Notes: generated by a model not told the origin, from the sequence alone. A stretch of DNA of 64,000 bases from Paenalkalicoccus suaedae (GCF_006965545.2 NZ_CP041372.2:1426001-1490000), one strand, 5' to 3'. Shown: positions 11,931 to 22,216, numbered from the stretch's first letter. Program-made: numbers and translations.

Positions 11931-13736
11931 TTGAGTGAACGTATACCAGAAGAAACAATCGAAGAGATTCGTTCCTCTTTAGATATAGTCGATGTCATAA
12001 GCGAATATGTACAGTTAAAAAAGCAAGGTAGAAATTTTATCGGTCTTTGCCCATTCCATGGTGAAAAAACGCCTTCTTTCTCCGTTTCGCAGGATAAACA
12101 ACTTTATCACTGTTTTGGTTGTGGTGCAGGAGGGAACGCTTTTTCTTTTGTCATGGAGTATGACGGACTTTCTTTTATTGAAGCTGTACAAAAGCTCGCC
12201 CCTAAAACAAATGTTACATTACCTGAATTGTCGATTCCTGTTAACAAATCAGAAGTATCTGATGAATGGAAGCATTGGTATGACGGGCATGATTTAGCAG
12301 CGAAGCTATATCATCACATTTTAACGAGCTCACCTGAGGGGAAAAAAGCTCGTGAGTACCTGCGTAAACGTGGGTTTACTAAAACAATGATTGATGAGTT
12401 TCAAATAGGGTATAGTCCAGATTCATGGTCCTTTTTATCAGATTTTTTGTTAAAGAGAGGATTAAAGGCGGAGGACATGGCTAACTGTGGCTTAGTCGGT
12501 CTGCGCGAATCAGATGGAAAGCCATTTGATCGCTTCCGTGATCGGATCATGTTCCCTATATGGGATAAGCAGGGTAAAGTAATCGCCTTTGGAGGCAGGA
12601 TTTTAGATCCTGATAGTGAACCGAAGTATTTAAATAGTCCAGATTCTGAAGTGTTTAATAAAGGGAATCTACTCTATTACTTCCACGGTGCTAGACCAAA
12701 GATGAAAAAGAAGAATGAAGCTGTACTATTTGAAGGGTATATCGACGTTATATCCGCCCATAGAGCGGGTATAGATTATGGTGTGGGTGCTTTAGGAACG
12801 GCTCTAACAGAATCTCAGGCTAAAATGTTACGCAGAAACGTAGACCGTGTTATATTATGCTATGACTCTGATAATGCTGGTATGCAAGCAACCTGGAAAA
12901 ATGCAGAGATATTGCAAAAAGCAGGTCTTGAAGTTGTTGTTGCTAACTTGCCAGAAGGCTATGATCCTGATGATTACATTCGGGAGCAGGGTGCTGATCG
13001 CTTCGTCCATGATGTGATAAACAGACATCAGACTCTGATGGCGTTTAAGTCATCGTTCCTTAAGCGTGGCAAAAATGTATCAACGGAAGCTGACCGGCTT
13101 CTTTATATGGAACAGATGTTAAAAGAGATTGCCAAGTTGCCAAAAGCTTTAGAAAGAGACTTTTATATAAAGCAACTTAGCGATGATTTTTCTGTTTCGC
13201 CAGAGGTTTTAAAGCATGAGCTTTCAGAGCTTATGGCGAAAAAAGAAAAAACGGTCAGAAAAGAAGCATATAAAGAGATTCAATCGCGTACGGTAGCTAG
13301 TGCGAAAAAAATGTTTGATGCTCATGAAGCAGCCGAACGACACCTTATCACACTCATGCTACAGTCTCGGTCAATAGCGGAAGAGATCGAGAAAGAAATC
13401 GGCGCGAACTTTCAGCTTGAAGAATACCAGGCACTTGCCGCTTTACTATATAGCTTTTATGGAGAGGGGTATGACACAAATCCTTCTTCATTCCTAGAAA
13501 GACTTGAAGATCCATCATTACGTAAATTAGCCGCGGAGCTTGCAATGAAGCAGGTGAATCTTGATCTGTCTGAGCAAGAACTCCACGATTATTTTAAACA
13601 CATTAGGCTATATCCACTAAAACAAGAGCTAAAGGAGCTTCGAGTACAACTAGATCAGGTGAAAGAAATCGATGAACGAATGTCGATTGCTAACCGAATT
13701 CTAGCCATTCAGTTGCAACTTAAAAAGGCAAAATAG
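11931..13736 (+). CDS. dnaG: DNA primase
   Basis: DnaG, 601 aa, makes replication primers. The N-terminal CHC2 zinc finger is CPFH then CFGC; the TOPRIM core shows EGYIDVI, GTALTESQ and CYDSDNAG. A C-terminal helical region for helicase binding follows. It starts with TTG at 11931 behind GGTGA; no in-frame ATG lies nearby. It is in the operon with yqxD and sigA. Confidence 0.97.
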   Translation: MSERIPEETIEEIRSSLDIVDVISEYVQLKKQGRNFIGLCPFHGEKTPSFSVSQDKQLYHCFGCGAGGNAFSFVMEYDGLSFIEAVQKLAPKTNVTLPELSIPVNKSEVSDEWKHWYDGHDLAAKLYHHILTSSPEGKKAREYLRKRGFTKTMIDEFQIGYSPDSWSFLSDFLLKRGLKAEDMANCGLVGLRESDGKPFDRFRDRIMFPIWDKQGKVIAFGGRILDPDSEPKYLNSPDSEVFNKGNLLYYFHGARPKMKKKNEAVLFEGYIDVISAHRAGIDYGVGALGTALTESQAKMLRRNVDRVILCYDSDNAGMQATWKNAEILQKAGLEVVVANLPEGYDPDDYIREQGADRFVHDVINRHQTLMAFKSSFLKRGKNVSTEADRLLYMEQMLKEIAKLPKALERDFYIKQLSDDFSVSPEVLKHELSELMAKKEKTVRKEAYKEIQSRTVASAKKMFDAHEAAERHLITLMLQSRSIAEEIEKEIGANFQLEEYQALAALLYSFYGEGYDTNPSSFLERLEDPSLRKLAAELAMKQVNLDLSEQELHDYFKHIRLYPLKQELKELRVQLDQVKEIDERMSIANRILAIQLQLKKAK

Positions 13737-13783
13737 CTCTTAATAGTGAAGCAAGGTTTTGAATATGAGGAAGGAGGGATCGT

Positions 13784-14905
13784 ATGGCTGATAAACCACT
13801 ACGTCCAATGGCGGAAGGTGATTTAACCATCGATCAGGTTAAAGAGCAGTTAGTAGAAGCAGGTAAGAAAAGAGGCTCTTTAACCTACGCTGAAATTACG
13901 GAAAGACTAGGTGCATTCGATCAAGATTCCGAACAAATGGATGAGTTTTTTGAATACCTTGGAGAACAAGGTGTTGAAATCCTTAACGATAGCGAAACCA
14001 CGAGTGTACCAAGCATGCAACAGGTGGAAAAGGAAGATGCATTTGACTTAAATGACTTAAGTGTACCTCCTGGAATTAAAATTAACGATCCTGTACGTAT
14101 GTATTTAAAAGAAATCGGTCGTGTACCTCTATTGTCTGCAGCTGAAGAAGTAGAGTTAGCGAAAAAAATCGAAAAAGGTGATGAAGAGGCGAAGCGTCGT
14201 CTTGCTGAAGCGAACTTACGATTAGTTGTAAGTATTGCAAAGCGTTATGTCGGTCGTGGTATGCTTTTCTTAGATCTCATTCAAGAAGGCAACATGGGTC
14301 TTATCAAAGCCGTAGAAAAATTCGATTATGATAAAGGGTTCAAGTTTAGTACGTATGCAACTTGGTGGATCCGTCAGGCTATCACGCGAGCGATTGCTGA
14401 CCAAGCCCGTACGATCCGTATCCCAGTTCATATGGTAGAAACAATCAATAAGTTAATTCGCGTACAGCGTCAGCTTCTTCAAGACTTAGGGCGTGAGCCG
14501 AGCCCAGAAGAAGTATCGAAAGAGATGGATCTGACTCCGGATAAAGTACGTGAAATTCTTAAAATTGCACAGGAACCTGTATCACTCGAAACTCCTATTG
14601 GAGAAGAGGATGATTCACACTTAGGTGATTTCATCGAAGATCAGGAAGCATTAGCTCCATCAGATGCTGCTGCATACGAGCTTTTGAAAGAGCAGCTTGA
14701 AGATGTCCTTGATACTCTTACTGATCGTGAGGAAAACGTACTTCGTCTTCGTTTCGGCTTAGATGATGGACGCACTCGAACGTTAGAAGAAGTAGGGAAA
14801 GTATTTGGCGTAACGCGTGAGCGTATTCGTCAAATCGAAGCAAAGGCACTTCGCAAGCTTCGTCATCCTAGCAGAAGTAAGCGTCTAAAAGACTTCTTAG
14901 AATAG
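13784..14905 (+). CDS. sigA: Primary sigma factor SigA
   Basis: SigA, 373 aa. Region 1.1 is at the N terminus and region 1.2 is [11 protein letters not shown]. Region 2 contains [17 protein letters not shown] and the -10 recognition helix [13 protein letters not shown]. Region 4.2 is [21 protein letters not shown]. It starts after GGAAGGAGGG and ends at an efficient terminator. Confidence 0.98.
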   Translation: MADKPLRPMAEGDLTIDQVKEQLVEAGKKRGSLTYAEITERLGAFDQDSEQMDEFFEYLGEQGVEILNDSETTSVPSMQQVEKEDAFDLNDLSVPPGIKINDPVRMYLKEIGRVPLLSAAEEVELAKKIEKGDEEAKRRLAEANLRLVVSIAKRYVGRGMLFLDLIQEGNMGLIKAVEKFDYDKGFKFSTYATWWIRQAITRAIADQARTIRIPVHMVETINKLIRVQRQLLQDLGREPSPEEVSKEMDLTPDKVREILKIAQEPVSLETPIGEEDDSHLGDFIEDQEALAPSDAAAYELLKEQLEDVLDTLTDREENVLRLRFGLDDGRTRTLEEVGKVFGVTRERIRQIEAKALRKLRHPSRSKRLKDFLE

Positions 14906-14915
14906 AACCGAGCGA

Positions 14916-14946
14916 CCGAATCAGATTACCTCTGGTTCGGTTTTTT
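14916..14946 (+). terminator. Intrinsic terminator after sigA
   Basis: CCGAATCAGA pairs with TCTGGTTCGG (10 bp, one G-U) over TTACC, followed by T6. It ends the macromolecular synthesis operon. Between it and 15205 I see only AT-rich sequence without another convincing gene. Confidence 0.88.
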
Positions 14947-15204
14947 ATTTGTTTTGCTGAATTAGTACGTATTACTTTAAGACAATTGTTTTATAGTTAT
15001 GATGAGCCACATGAAGTAACGCGACTTTAGGTAAAAGGTGCAACTGCGTACAATCCCTACTCTGATAGTCAAAAGAATATACAAAAGTCCCTTTTATCCA
15101 GTTTTAAGGCATTGCATATGTCAATTTTACAGATAAACTTTCTAAAATGTGTCATCTTCCGATATACTTAATAGAGAGCAATGTCGAACCTTAAAGGAGA
15201 TACA

Positions 15205-15750
15205 ATGGACGAACGCAAAAAAGTAATTGTTGAAGAAATAAAAAAATGGCGAGAAAGCAAGCTACTGCCCGAAACCTATTGTAATTTCCTACTTAGCCTT
15301 TATTTAGAGGGGGATGTCGAAGAGGAGACAGATAACGGAGCTACATCATCACTAAAGTCTTATAGAACGGCACTTTTCATGCCTATACTGATCACTCTAT
15401 TATCGTTTCTGCTCTTAGGAGCATCTGTATTAATGACAGCCAACGAAGGAATTCTCCTTTTTGGAATAGCGCTTTTAGTTATTGCATCTGGATGGCTAGC
15501 GAGTAAACAATCGATTGCATTAATTAAACACATCTACGTGCTTCTAGCTACTAGTATATCTTTTTTGTTTGTCGTATTGTTTAGTGACATATTATTTTCT
15601 GAGAATAGATTCGTATTAGGACTCTCTATACTCTTCCTATCGTTTGTTTGGGTAGTAGTTGGACTAAGAGCAAAAATCGTATATTTGTGGATAGCAGGTG
15701 CAGGGGGGATTTTACTACTTGCATTATTCTGGATGCTTGAGCAGGTATAA
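15205..15750 (+). CDS. Integral membrane protein of unknown function
   Basis: A 181-aa protein with a polar N terminus (KKWRESKLLPETYCNFLLSLY) and about six hydrophobic helices. The N-terminal pattern resembles the start of DUF2157-type membrane proteins, but I do not recognise the family firmly. The ATG at 15205 is chosen because AAGGAG at 15194-15199 gives a 5-nt spacing. An ATG at 15181 has no such site. The phosphodiesterase gene follows after 14 bp, suggesting cotranscription. Confidence 0.75.
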   Translation: MDERKKVIVEEIKKWRESKLLPETYCNFLLSLYLEGDVEEETDNGATSSLKSYRTALFMPILITLLSFLLLGASVLMTANEGILLFGIALLVIASGWLASKQSIALIKHIYVLLATSISFLFVVLFSDILFSENRFVLGLSILFLSFVWVVVGLRAKIVYLWIAGAGGILLLALFWMLEQV

Positions 15751-15764
15751 GAAGGAGAATGTAT

Positions 15765-16478
15765 ATGCAAGTCATTGCGCACCGTGGTAATAAAAAATAT
15801 TATCCTGAAAACACAATGGTTGCCTTCAAATCAGCTGCGAACTACCCGATTAATGGAATCGAATGTGATATTCAACTGACTCGTGATCGTGTTCCTGTTA
15901 TTATTCACGATCCAACCTTAGAAAGAACGACAAATGGTGTTGGAAGAGTTGCGGATATGAGCTATAAAGATATTTCGGAATTAGACGCTGGGGCTCCATT
16001 TTCCAATGAGTTTAGTGGAGAAAAAATCCCGAGTTTAGAGGAATTCTGTGCGTTTATTAACCAAACGAATCTAACGTTTCATTTGGAGTTAAAGGAGCAG
16101 TTAGAATCGGAAGGATTTGTTAAGAGGGTATTAGAGATTGTTAAACAAGCTGGAATGATAGATAAGACAGTGGTATCGACGTTTATTCATCCTTATTTAA
16201 AAGAAGTAAAAGAGTTTGATTCTAAGATTGAAACAGCTCTTTTAACACGCGTACCATTAGTGAATGCTTCGCGTTATATGAAACGTGTACAGGCTGATAG
16301 TATACATATAAGACACGGCGTGCAAACACTTTTGCACTATAGGATTTGGGCACGACAACAAAAAACCATTCGTGCATATAATGTGCATACTGCGATAGAC
16401 TATAAACGATGTGAAGCAAGATGCGTTAGCGGAATTATTTCTGACGACCCACGTCTAATGACATCATTTAAATCGTAA
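15765..16478 (+). CDS. Glycerophosphodiester phosphodiesterase
   Basis: GDPD-family enzyme of 237 aa that hydrolyses glycerophosphodiesters to glycerol-3-phosphate. It opens MQVIAHRG with the catalytic HRG, followed by PENTMVAF, ECDIQLTRD and VIIHDPTLERTTNG. No signal peptide, so cytoplasmic. The ATG at 15765 lies 7 nt after AAGGAG; the ATG at 15759 is too close. The C-terminal part is the usual TIM-barrel end, without extra domains. Confidence 0.92.
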   Translation: MQVIAHRGNKKYYPENTMVAFKSAANYPINGIECDIQLTRDRVPVIIHDPTLERTTNGVGRVADMSYKDISELDAGAPFSNEFSGEKIPSLEEFCAFINQTNLTFHLELKEQLESEGFVKRVLEIVKQAGMIDKTVVSTFIHPYLKEVKEFDSKIETALLTRVPLVNASRYMKRVQADSIHIRHGVQTLLHYRIWARQQKTIRAYNVHTAIDYKRCEARCVSGIISDDPRLMTSFKS

Positions 16479-16573
16479 CCTTTCGTGAAAACTCTTTCTT
16501 TATAAAGCAAATTCGGCTACAATAAACTAGTACGGTACAGAGAAATGAAATGAGTCAAGGGAGGTACATACGC

Positions 16574-16948
16574 ATGCGAGGAGCACCTCTATTCCCGTTT
16601 GCTGTTACAGCATTTTTAGGTCTTTTACTAATCCTTTCTTTATCACTAGTCGGTATCAATATTGGTGATGATTTAGCTGGCGGTAACGAAAACGGCGAAG
16701 GTAACGCAGAGCAGCAAGAATTTGATGATCCAATCGAGCTTGGACAAAGTGTTTATGAAATGAACTGCGCATCTTGTCACGGTGGTAATTTAGAAGGTGG
16801 AGTTGGTCCAGCACTTGATGGTGGAAACTACTCACAGGAAGAAATTCTAAGTGCCATTGCAGAAGGTCCTGGTTCAATGCCAGCTGGACTTGCTTCTGGT
16901 GAAGAAGCAGATGCAGTTGCAGAATTTATTTTATCTGTAAGCGAATAA
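16574..16948 (+). CDS. cccA: Membrane-anchored cytochrome c550
   Basis: CccA-type cytochrome c, 124 aa. An N-terminal membrane anchor (residues 6-27) is followed by an acidic Gly/Asn/Glu-rich linker and one class I haem domain. The haem motif is CASCH, and GSMPAG holds the distal methionine. It probably carries electrons on the outer membrane face. The ATG at 16574 follows AAGGGAGG with a 9-nt gap. In Bacillus cccA also follows the sigA operon. Confidence 0.93.
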   Translation: MRGAPLFPFAVTAFLGLLLILSLSLVGINIGDDLAGGNENGEGNAEQQEFDDPIELGQSVYEMNCASCHGGNLEGGVGPALDGGNYSQEEILSAIAEGPGSMPAGLASGEEADAVAEFILSVSE

Positions 16949-16982
16949 TAGCGAGCACCTTTCGTTAAGCGGAAAGCTTGCA

Positions 16983-17022
16983 AAAGTCCTTCAGAGAGTA
17001 TACACTCTTTGAGGGACTTTTT
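16983..17022 (+). terminator. Intrinsic terminator after cccA
   Basis: AAAGTCC at 16983-16989 pairs with GGACTTT at 17014-17020; inner pairs TCA/TGA and AGAGT/ACTCT extend the stem. The stem runs into TTTTTC. Confidence 0.8.
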
Positions 17023-17109
17023 CTTTGTACGTGAGTCTGGTGAAGATTCATTGAAATGAAAGTATCATTCACCTAGCACGATTGAGTATTTTACACGCAA
17101 CTAAGCGCA

Positions 17110-17123
17110 TGAGAGCGCTTTAA
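17110..17123 (+). promoter_or_regulatory. Candidate cre (CcpA) site ahead of trmK
   Basis: TGAGAGCGCTTTAA matches the catabolite-responsive element consensus TGWAANCGNTNWCA at 12 of 14 positions. It lies just upstream of a TATAAT at 17127-17132. AAGCGC at 17103-17108 and GCGCTT at 17115-17120 also form an inverted repeat. Carbon control of trmK-yqfO is inference only. Confidence 0.35.
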
Positions 17124-17184
17124 CGATATAATGAGAGTCAAATCGTACGTTTTATCAACTAAAAAGAAGGATATGATTTTAACT

Positions 17185-17883
17185 ATGAGCGAATTTACCT
17201 TATCAAAAAGACTGCATAAAGTATCTGAATATGTGCTTGGTGGCACAGTTGCGGATATTGGATCGGATCATGCGCATTTACCTGTCTATTTAGTCAAAAG
17301 TGGTGTATGCGAGTATGCCATAGCAGGAGAAGTGAATGAAGGTCCACTTGATTCGGCGAAAGAGAATATTAGTAAACATGAATTAACGTGTAAAGTGGAA
17401 GCAAGACTTGGAAACGGATTAGATGTACTGGCTGATCGTGCGGCTGACACGATTGTTATAGCAGGAATGGGTGGACCTTTAATCTCTTCGATATTAGAGC
17501 ACGGCAAAGACCATTTAGCTTTTGTGACGCGCTTAGTTTTACAGCCTAATGTAGCAGGAGATCACGTACGCGGTTGGCTCTATTCTAATGGCTGGAAGCT
17601 AATCACCGAAACGATTCTTGAGGAAGATGGGCACATCTATGAAATTATCGTGGCGGAAAAAGGCGAGGAAAGCATCTATCAAGACAATAATCGAGAAAAG
17701 TTAATTTGGTTAGGTCCTTACCTACTCCCAGAAAAAGAGGATGCATTTAAGCAAAAGTGGGCTAGAGAAAAAAAACAGCTCTATGCTATCCAATCGAATT
17801 TACAGCATGCAAAGTCTGATTCGGAATCTAAGCTTCAGGCGATAGCTAAAAAAATCACATGGTTAGAGGAGGAAGGTTTATGA
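17185..17883 (+). CDS. trmK: tRNA (adenine-N1)-methyltransferase TrmK
   Basis: TrmK (YqfN), 232 aa, methylates A22 N1 in tRNA with SAM. The SAM motif is VADIGSDHAHLP, and the NPPY-like equivalent region is TIVIAGMGG. The C-terminal part is a coiled-coil. The ATG at 17185 (MSEFTLSKRL) agrees with the family start, although its AGAAGGA is 13 nt away. An ATG at 17173 lies 1 nt from that site. Its stop overlaps the yqfO start by 4 bp. Confidence 0.92.
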   Translation: MSEFTLSKRLHKVSEYVLGGTVADIGSDHAHLPVYLVKSGVCEYAIAGEVNEGPLDSAKENISKHELTCKVEARLGNGLDVLADRAADTIVIAGMGGPLISSILEHGKDHLAFVTRLVLQPNVAGDHVRGWLYSNGWKLITETILEEDGHIYEIIVAEKGEESIYQDNNREKLIWLGPYLLPEKEDAFKQKWAREKKQLYAIQSNLQHAKSDSESKLQAIAKKITWLEEEGL

Positions 17884-18998
17884 AAGCAGCACATGCTCAA
17901 ACGATCATTCAAGCATTCGAAGCATTCTCTCCGAAGAACTTAGCAGTAGAAGGAGACAAGATAGGTCTTCAAATTGGGACGTTAAATAAACCTGTCGAAA
18001 AAGTAATGGTGACCCTGGATGTATTAGAACCAGTAGTAGACGAAGCCATTGAGCAGGGCGTTTCTCTTATTATTGCACATCATCCTATTATCTTTCGTCC
18101 ACTTCAAAACCTGCGAACAGATCAGGCGGCGGGTCGAACGATTGAAAAGCTAATTAAACATGATATTGCCGTTTATGTTGCTCACACAAACTTAGACGTT
18201 GCTGATGGTGGAGTCAATGACCTTATGGCAGAGGCGTTAGGATTAACATCTACTCAAGTTCTAGCAGAAACGACTGTAGACAGAGTAAAAAAACTATCCG
18301 TCTTCGCTCCGGTTTCTCACGCTGAAGTAGTAAGAGAGGCAATAGGTGATGCAGGTGCTGGTAAGATTGGTGATTATTCTCACTGCTCTTTCCAAACAGA
18401 AGGTACTGGTATGTTTGTTCCTTCAAATGAAGCAGATCCATTCATAGGTGAGAAGGGCGAATTGGCACGAGTAGACGAAGTGAAGATTGAAAGTGTCTTT
18501 TATGAGTCACAGCAGTCGGAGATACTTCGTGCGCTTAAACAGGCGCATCCATACGAGGAGCCTGCCTATGACATATTTGTCTCTGATATTAAGGGAAAGT
18601 CACGAGGATTAGGTCGCATCGGCTACTTAGAGCAGGAGATGACCTTAGATGCCTTTATTGATCATGTTAAGGGTGCTTTTGCTGTTAAAGGTGCACGAGC
18701 TGTAGGGGACAAGTCAAAGCCCATTAAAAAGGTAGCTGTGTTAGGTGGAGACGGTAATAAATACTTACGCACAGCTATTCAAAAAGGCGCTGATGCCTAT
18801 GTCACTGGCGATTTATATTTTCACGTCGCTCATGATGCGATGATAGAGGGACTGGCCTGCGTCGATCCTGGACATCACGTAGAAAAGATTATGAAGCAAG
18901 CTGTAGCCGATAAGCTCAGAAAATTTATTACATCAAAGAAATATGATACGGAAATTATTGTTTCCAACATTCAAACAGACCCATTTTGGTTTAAATAA
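17880..18998 (+). CDS. yqfO: Nif3-like dinuclear metal-centre protein YqfO
   Basis: NIF3 family protein, 372 aa. The metal-binding HHPIIF motif lies near residue 65 and the second metal region (DPGHHVEK) near the C terminus. The middle section, roughly 125-235, is the PII/CutA-like insert typical of YqfO. The ATG at 17880 follows AGGAGGAAGG, coupled to trmK. Reported roles of the family vary (GTP cyclohydrolase-like, hydrolase), and the substrate is uncertain. Confidence 0.92.
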   Translation: MKAAHAQTIIQAFEAFSPKNLAVEGDKIGLQIGTLNKPVEKVMVTLDVLEPVVDEAIEQGVSLIIAHHPIIFRPLQNLRTDQAAGRTIEKLIKHDIAVYVAHTNLDVADGGVNDLMAEALGLTSTQVLAETTVDRVKKLSVFAPVSHAEVVREAIGDAGAGKIGDYSHCSFQTEGTGMFVPSNEADPFIGEKGELARVDEVKIESVFYESQQSEILRALKQAHPYEEPAYDIFVSDIKGKSRGLGRIGYLEQEMTLDAFIDHVKGAFAVKGARAVGDKSKPIKKVAVLGGDGNKYLRTAIQKGADAYVTGDLYFHVAHDAMIEGLACVDPGHHVEKIMKQAVADKLRKFITSKKYDTEIIVSNIQTDPFWFK

Positions 18999-19001
18999 GA
19001 A

Positions 19002-19044
19002 AACACTCGTTCAGAGAGGGAACCTCTTCGAACGAGTGTTTTTT
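19002..19044. terminator. Bidirectional terminator between yqfO and ispH
   Basis: AACACTCGTTC pairs with GAACGAGTGTT (11 bp). A T-run follows on the plus strand and a TTTTC run on the minus strand, between convergent genes. Confidence 0.88.
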
Positions 19045-19046
19045 AG

Positions 19047-20018
19047 TTACGCTTTTTTAACAGAGAGATCTTCTCGTCTTTTTTTACGGATCTTTGGTAA
19101 AATTTTTGCAAGTTTAACCGTACTTGTTGTATCCCACGTGTGTGGGTCATCTTCATCAAATTTCTCTAAGAACGCAATAACTTCTTTAGTAATTAAGGTA
19201 GGTGTACTAGCACCGGATGTAACGGCAACTTTGCTAATACCTTTGAGCCACTCTAAATTGATCTCATTTACTCCGCCAATGCGATAGGAAGGAGTTCCTG
19301 CGATCTCTTTTGATACTTGAGCCAGGCGATTAGAGTTATTGCTCATTGGGTCACCTACAACAAGTAAAAGTTCAGCGCCACCAGCTTGAGCTGCTACAGC
19401 CTCTTGGCGAACTTGAGTAGCCATACATATTTCGTTATGGACCTCCGCGTGCGGATACTTTTTAACAGCAGCGTCAATAAGATGCTTAACGTCCCACTGA
19501 CTCATGGTTGTTTGGTTAGTGACAATAATTTTTTCAGACTCAATTTGTAATGCTTCAATATCATCTAAGTTTTCGATTAAATGTACGATAGATGGGGCGA
19601 CACCAACAGCGCCCTCAGGCTCTGGGTGCCCCTTTTTACCAATATAAATAAACTCGTACCCATCATCTTTTTTACCTCTGATCAAATCATGCGTGACGGT
19701 AACGTCTGGGCATGTTGCATCAATTGTAGTAAGTCCTTTTTCTTTTGCTAGCTCTCGTACTTCGGGTGATACCCCGTGAGCCGTAAAGATAACGGTACCT
19801 TTCTCTACTTGCTTAAGTATATCGAGTCTGTTGAGGCCATCTAGGGTAATAACACCGTCCTCTTCAAACGCGTCTGTAACATGTTTATTATGAACAATCA
19901 TCCCAAGGATATAGATTGGTCTAGGTAACTCTGGATTTGCAGCGGCTTCTTTCGCCATTACCATCGCATCTACTACACCATAGCAGTAGCCGCGAGGAGA
20001 TATTTTCATGACTTCCAT
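19047..20018 (-). CDS. ispH: 4-hydroxy-3-methylbut-2-enyl diphosphate reductase
   Basis: IspH, 323 aa, catalyses the last step of the MEP isoprenoid pathway using a [4Fe-4S] cluster. Three cysteines are in conserved settings: GYCYGV near the N terminus, DATCPDV and NEICMATQ. The substrate motifs HGVSPEV, GKKGHPE and TSGASTP are present. The start at 20018 lies 7 nt after GGAGG. ispG for the preceding step is at 33677-34789 in the same window. Confidence 0.96.
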   Translation of the reverse strand: MEVMKISPRGYCYGVVDAMVMAKEAAANPELPRPIYILGMIVHNKHVTDAFEEDGVITLDGLNRLDILKQVEKGTVIFTAHGVSPEVRELAKEKGLTTIDATCPDVTVTHDLIRGKKDDGYEFIYIGKKGHPEPEGAVGVAPSIVHLIENLDDIEALQIESEKIIVTNQTTMSQWDVKHLIDAAVKKYPHAEVHNEICMATQVRQEAVAAQAGGAELLLVVGDPMSNNSNRLAQVSKEIAGTPSYRIGGVNEINLEWLKGISKVAVTSGASTPTLITKEVIAFLEKFDEDDPHTWDTTSTVKLAKILPKIRKKRREDLSVKKA

Positions 20019-20056
20019 TCTTCATCCTCCTCAAAAGCTTTATCTCTCTAGTCCTT

Positions 20057-20085
20057 ATTATAGTAGTTGTAGCCGCCTGTGACAA
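20057..20085 (-). promoter_or_regulatory. SigA promoter for ispH
   Basis: On the minus strand TTGTCA (20085-20080), a 17-nt spacer and a perfect TATAAT (20062-20057) lie just upstream of the ispH ribosome binding site. Confidence 0.8.
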
Positions 20086-20104
20086 ATACTACTGACTAAA
20101 GATG

Positions 20105-20611
20105 TTAAGAAGAGGGAAGTTCAGATGTATCCTCACGATTTTGCATTGAAAGAAATTCTTCGATTTCATCGGAAGATAGACCTTCAACAAAATCAAGTTC
20201 ACTCTTTAAAAGTTGACGCGCGAAATCGAGCTGCTTGCGTTCCTCTATGTGAAGCTTATCAGGAGAATGTTTCTTTTTTAACATAAGCTCGGTGTAAATC
20301 GTTGTGCAATCAAAGATACATCCGCTTTTCATCTTATCATGCTTATCGTTAATGTCTCGTCTTGAGAATTCTTGAGCTGGTTTGAGTGTTAAGCTGTGTT
20401 CGATTAATTCCTGGACTTTGTCAAGCGTGATGACGCTTCGAATGCCAGAAGCCTGGAGTTTCTCTTCAGGGAGCATAATAGTCATTTGGTTCATAGGGAA
20501 TGTTAAGACAACATATGTCTCTTCTTTACCTAAGATCGTTCTTTCTACTTTGTCTGTAATTGTCCCAGCGCCGTGATACGGGTATACGACATGATCTCCA
20601 ATTTCGAACAT
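20105..20611 (-). CDS. CarD/CdnL-type RNA polymerase-binding transcription factor
   Basis: A 168-aa protein. The N-terminal Tudor-like RNAP-interacting domain starts FEIGDHVVYPYHGAGTI and is followed by an alpha-helical C-terminal half rich in Lys/Glu, the CarD_CdnL_TRCF layout. Such factors bind the RNA polymerase beta subunit and stabilise open complexes. The start at 20611 has GGAGGAG 6 nt upstream; a start at 20626 would place the ribosome site inside the gene. A promoter-proximal TTGTTA, 18 nt, TAAGAT can be seen upstream on the minus strand. Confidence 0.85.
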   Translation of the reverse strand: MFEIGDHVVYPYHGAGTITDKVERTILGKEETYVVLTFPMNQMTIMLPEEKLQASGIRSVITLDKVQELIEHSLTLKPAQEFSRRDINDKHDKMKSGCIFDCTTIYTELMLKKKHSPDKLHIEERKQLDFARQLLKSELDFVEGLSSDEIEEFLSMQNREDTSELPSS

Positions 20612-20906
20612 ATAGCACTCCTCCATTTAATTGATATACCCATCTTATCACAAGAAAGGTACAAATAACAAAATTAGACCGAAATGAGGTCTAGTCACGT
20701 GTAATAGGCATGTGGTAAAATAAAATGTTAGTATTCATCTTTTACGTGTAAAGCGATACTAATTAGGGTAAGCGATATTATCTACTTCCATGTATATCCA
20801 TAAACCCCTTTAGCGTGTTTCCTTCTAAATTATCCCACATGCCGTGTTGCCACTTAAATTTAAAAGATGAATGTCGGAATCGAATAAAAATAAAGGATGA
20901 TAAACT

Positions 20907-22199
20907 TTGCATAATTTTGAACGTTTTAACTTACAGCCGTTTCTTATTGAAGGATTGGTTCGTGACAACATTGAACAGCCTACAGAAATTCAAGAAAGAT
21001 TATTACCATCGATTAAGCGAGGCGCCGATGTAATCGGTAAATCTCAAACAGGAACAGGTAAAACATTAGCGTTTTTACTTCCTATTTTACACAACGTAAA
21101 TCAAGAGGAAGCATCGACACAATATGTTGTTACTGCTCCAACACGAGAGCTTGCAACACAGCTTTTTGAGGTCTTTAAACACTATGCAAATGATCAGATT
21201 AGTGTGCAGCTTGTTGTTGGTGGTACCGATCGCCTAAGAATGGTCGAGAAGGTTAGACAACAAAAGCCTCACATTGTCATTGGAACACCAGGACGAATTT
21301 TAGATATGATTCGTGAGCAGGCATTACTTCCAGCTTATGTGAAAGGATTTGTTGTGGACGAAGCTGACCAAATGCTCGACATGGGATTTTTAGAAGAAGT
21401 AGATAGTATTGCTTCCGCTATGAACGAAGAGCTTCAGCTTATGGTCTTCTCGGCAACCATTCCTGAAAGACTTATGCCATTCCTTAAAAAGTATATGAAG
21501 AACCCGAAGCAAATAGAAGTACAACCTCGAACTGCAGCTCCAAAAAAGATGGAGCATTGGTTAATTAATGACCGCGACAGAAGTCGTAAAGAGCTTATTC
21601 AACAAGTAACAGAACGAATTAATCCGTTCCTTGCAATAGTATTTACGAATACGAAAGAATCTGCGAATGAAGTTTTCCAAGTGCTACAAAGCCAAGGATT
21701 AAATGTAGATATGATTCACGGTGGCGTGGAGCCTCGTAAACGTAAAAAGGTACTTAAAAAGTTGCAGGACGCAGAAATTCAATATCTAGTTGCAACAGAT
21801 TTAATTGCACGAGGCATTGATATTAAAGGAATCAGCCATATTATTAACTATGAAATCCCAACGGAGCTAGAATATTATGTACACCGTGTTGGTCGAACTG
21901 CCAGAGCAGGTTGGGATGGTCTAGCGATGACGATCTTCGGCCGTGAAGACGAGCGCAAGATTGAGAAGCTTAAACAACAGGGCATCAACTTTGTCTATAA
22001 AGAATGGAAAAACGGAGCTTGGGAAACAGTAGAGAAGCGTGTTTTCCAACGAAAGTCAAAAGTATCAGAAGCTGAGCTTAAGAAAGCGATCCCAAGAAAA
22101 CCTAAAAAGGTTAAACCAGGATATAAAAAGAAGGCTCGTCAAGAAGCGGAGCGTAAGCAACAGCGTGAAAGACGAATTAATCGCCGAAAAACGAAGTAA
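20907..22199 (+). CDS. cshB: DEAD-box RNA helicase CshB
   Basis: DEAD-box helicase, 430 aa. The Q motif region includes [12 protein letters not shown]. Motif I is SQTGTGKT, Ia PTRELA, Ib TPGRI, II DEAD, III SAT and [12 protein letters not shown]. The C-terminal tail is strongly basic ([13 protein letters not shown]), as in CshB. It starts with TTG at 20907, 9 nt after AAGGA. CshB-type helicases act in cold-shock mRNA handling and ribosome assembly. The 295-bp gap to carD is divergent, and I see only promoter-like AT-rich sequence in it. Confidence 0.92.
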   Translation: MHNFERFNLQPFLIEGLVRDNIEQPTEIQERLLPSIKRGADVIGKSQTGTGKTLAFLLPILHNVNQEEASTQYVVTAPTRELATQLFEVFKHYANDQISVQLVVGGTDRLRMVEKVRQQKPHIVIGTPGRILDMIREQALLPAYVKGFVVDEADQMLDMGFLEEVDSIASAMNEELQLMVFSATIPERLMPFLKKYMKNPKQIEVQPRTAAPKKMEHWLINDRDRSRKELIQQVTERINPFLAIVFTNTKESANEVFQVLQSQGLNVDMIHGGVEPRKRKKVLKKLQDAEIQYLVATDLIARGIDIKGISHIINYEIPTELEYYVHRVGRTARAGWDGLAMTIFGREDERKIEKLKQQGINFVYKEWKNGAWETVEKRVFQRKSKVSEAELKKAIPRKPKKVKPGYKKKARQEAERKQQRERRINRRKTK

Positions 22200-22216
22200 G
22201 AAAGGACGTCTACTTT

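Noticed and set aside
18943-19287. Plus-strand open frame across the yqfO end and ispH
   Set aside because: It spans the bidirectional terminator and is antisense to ispH.
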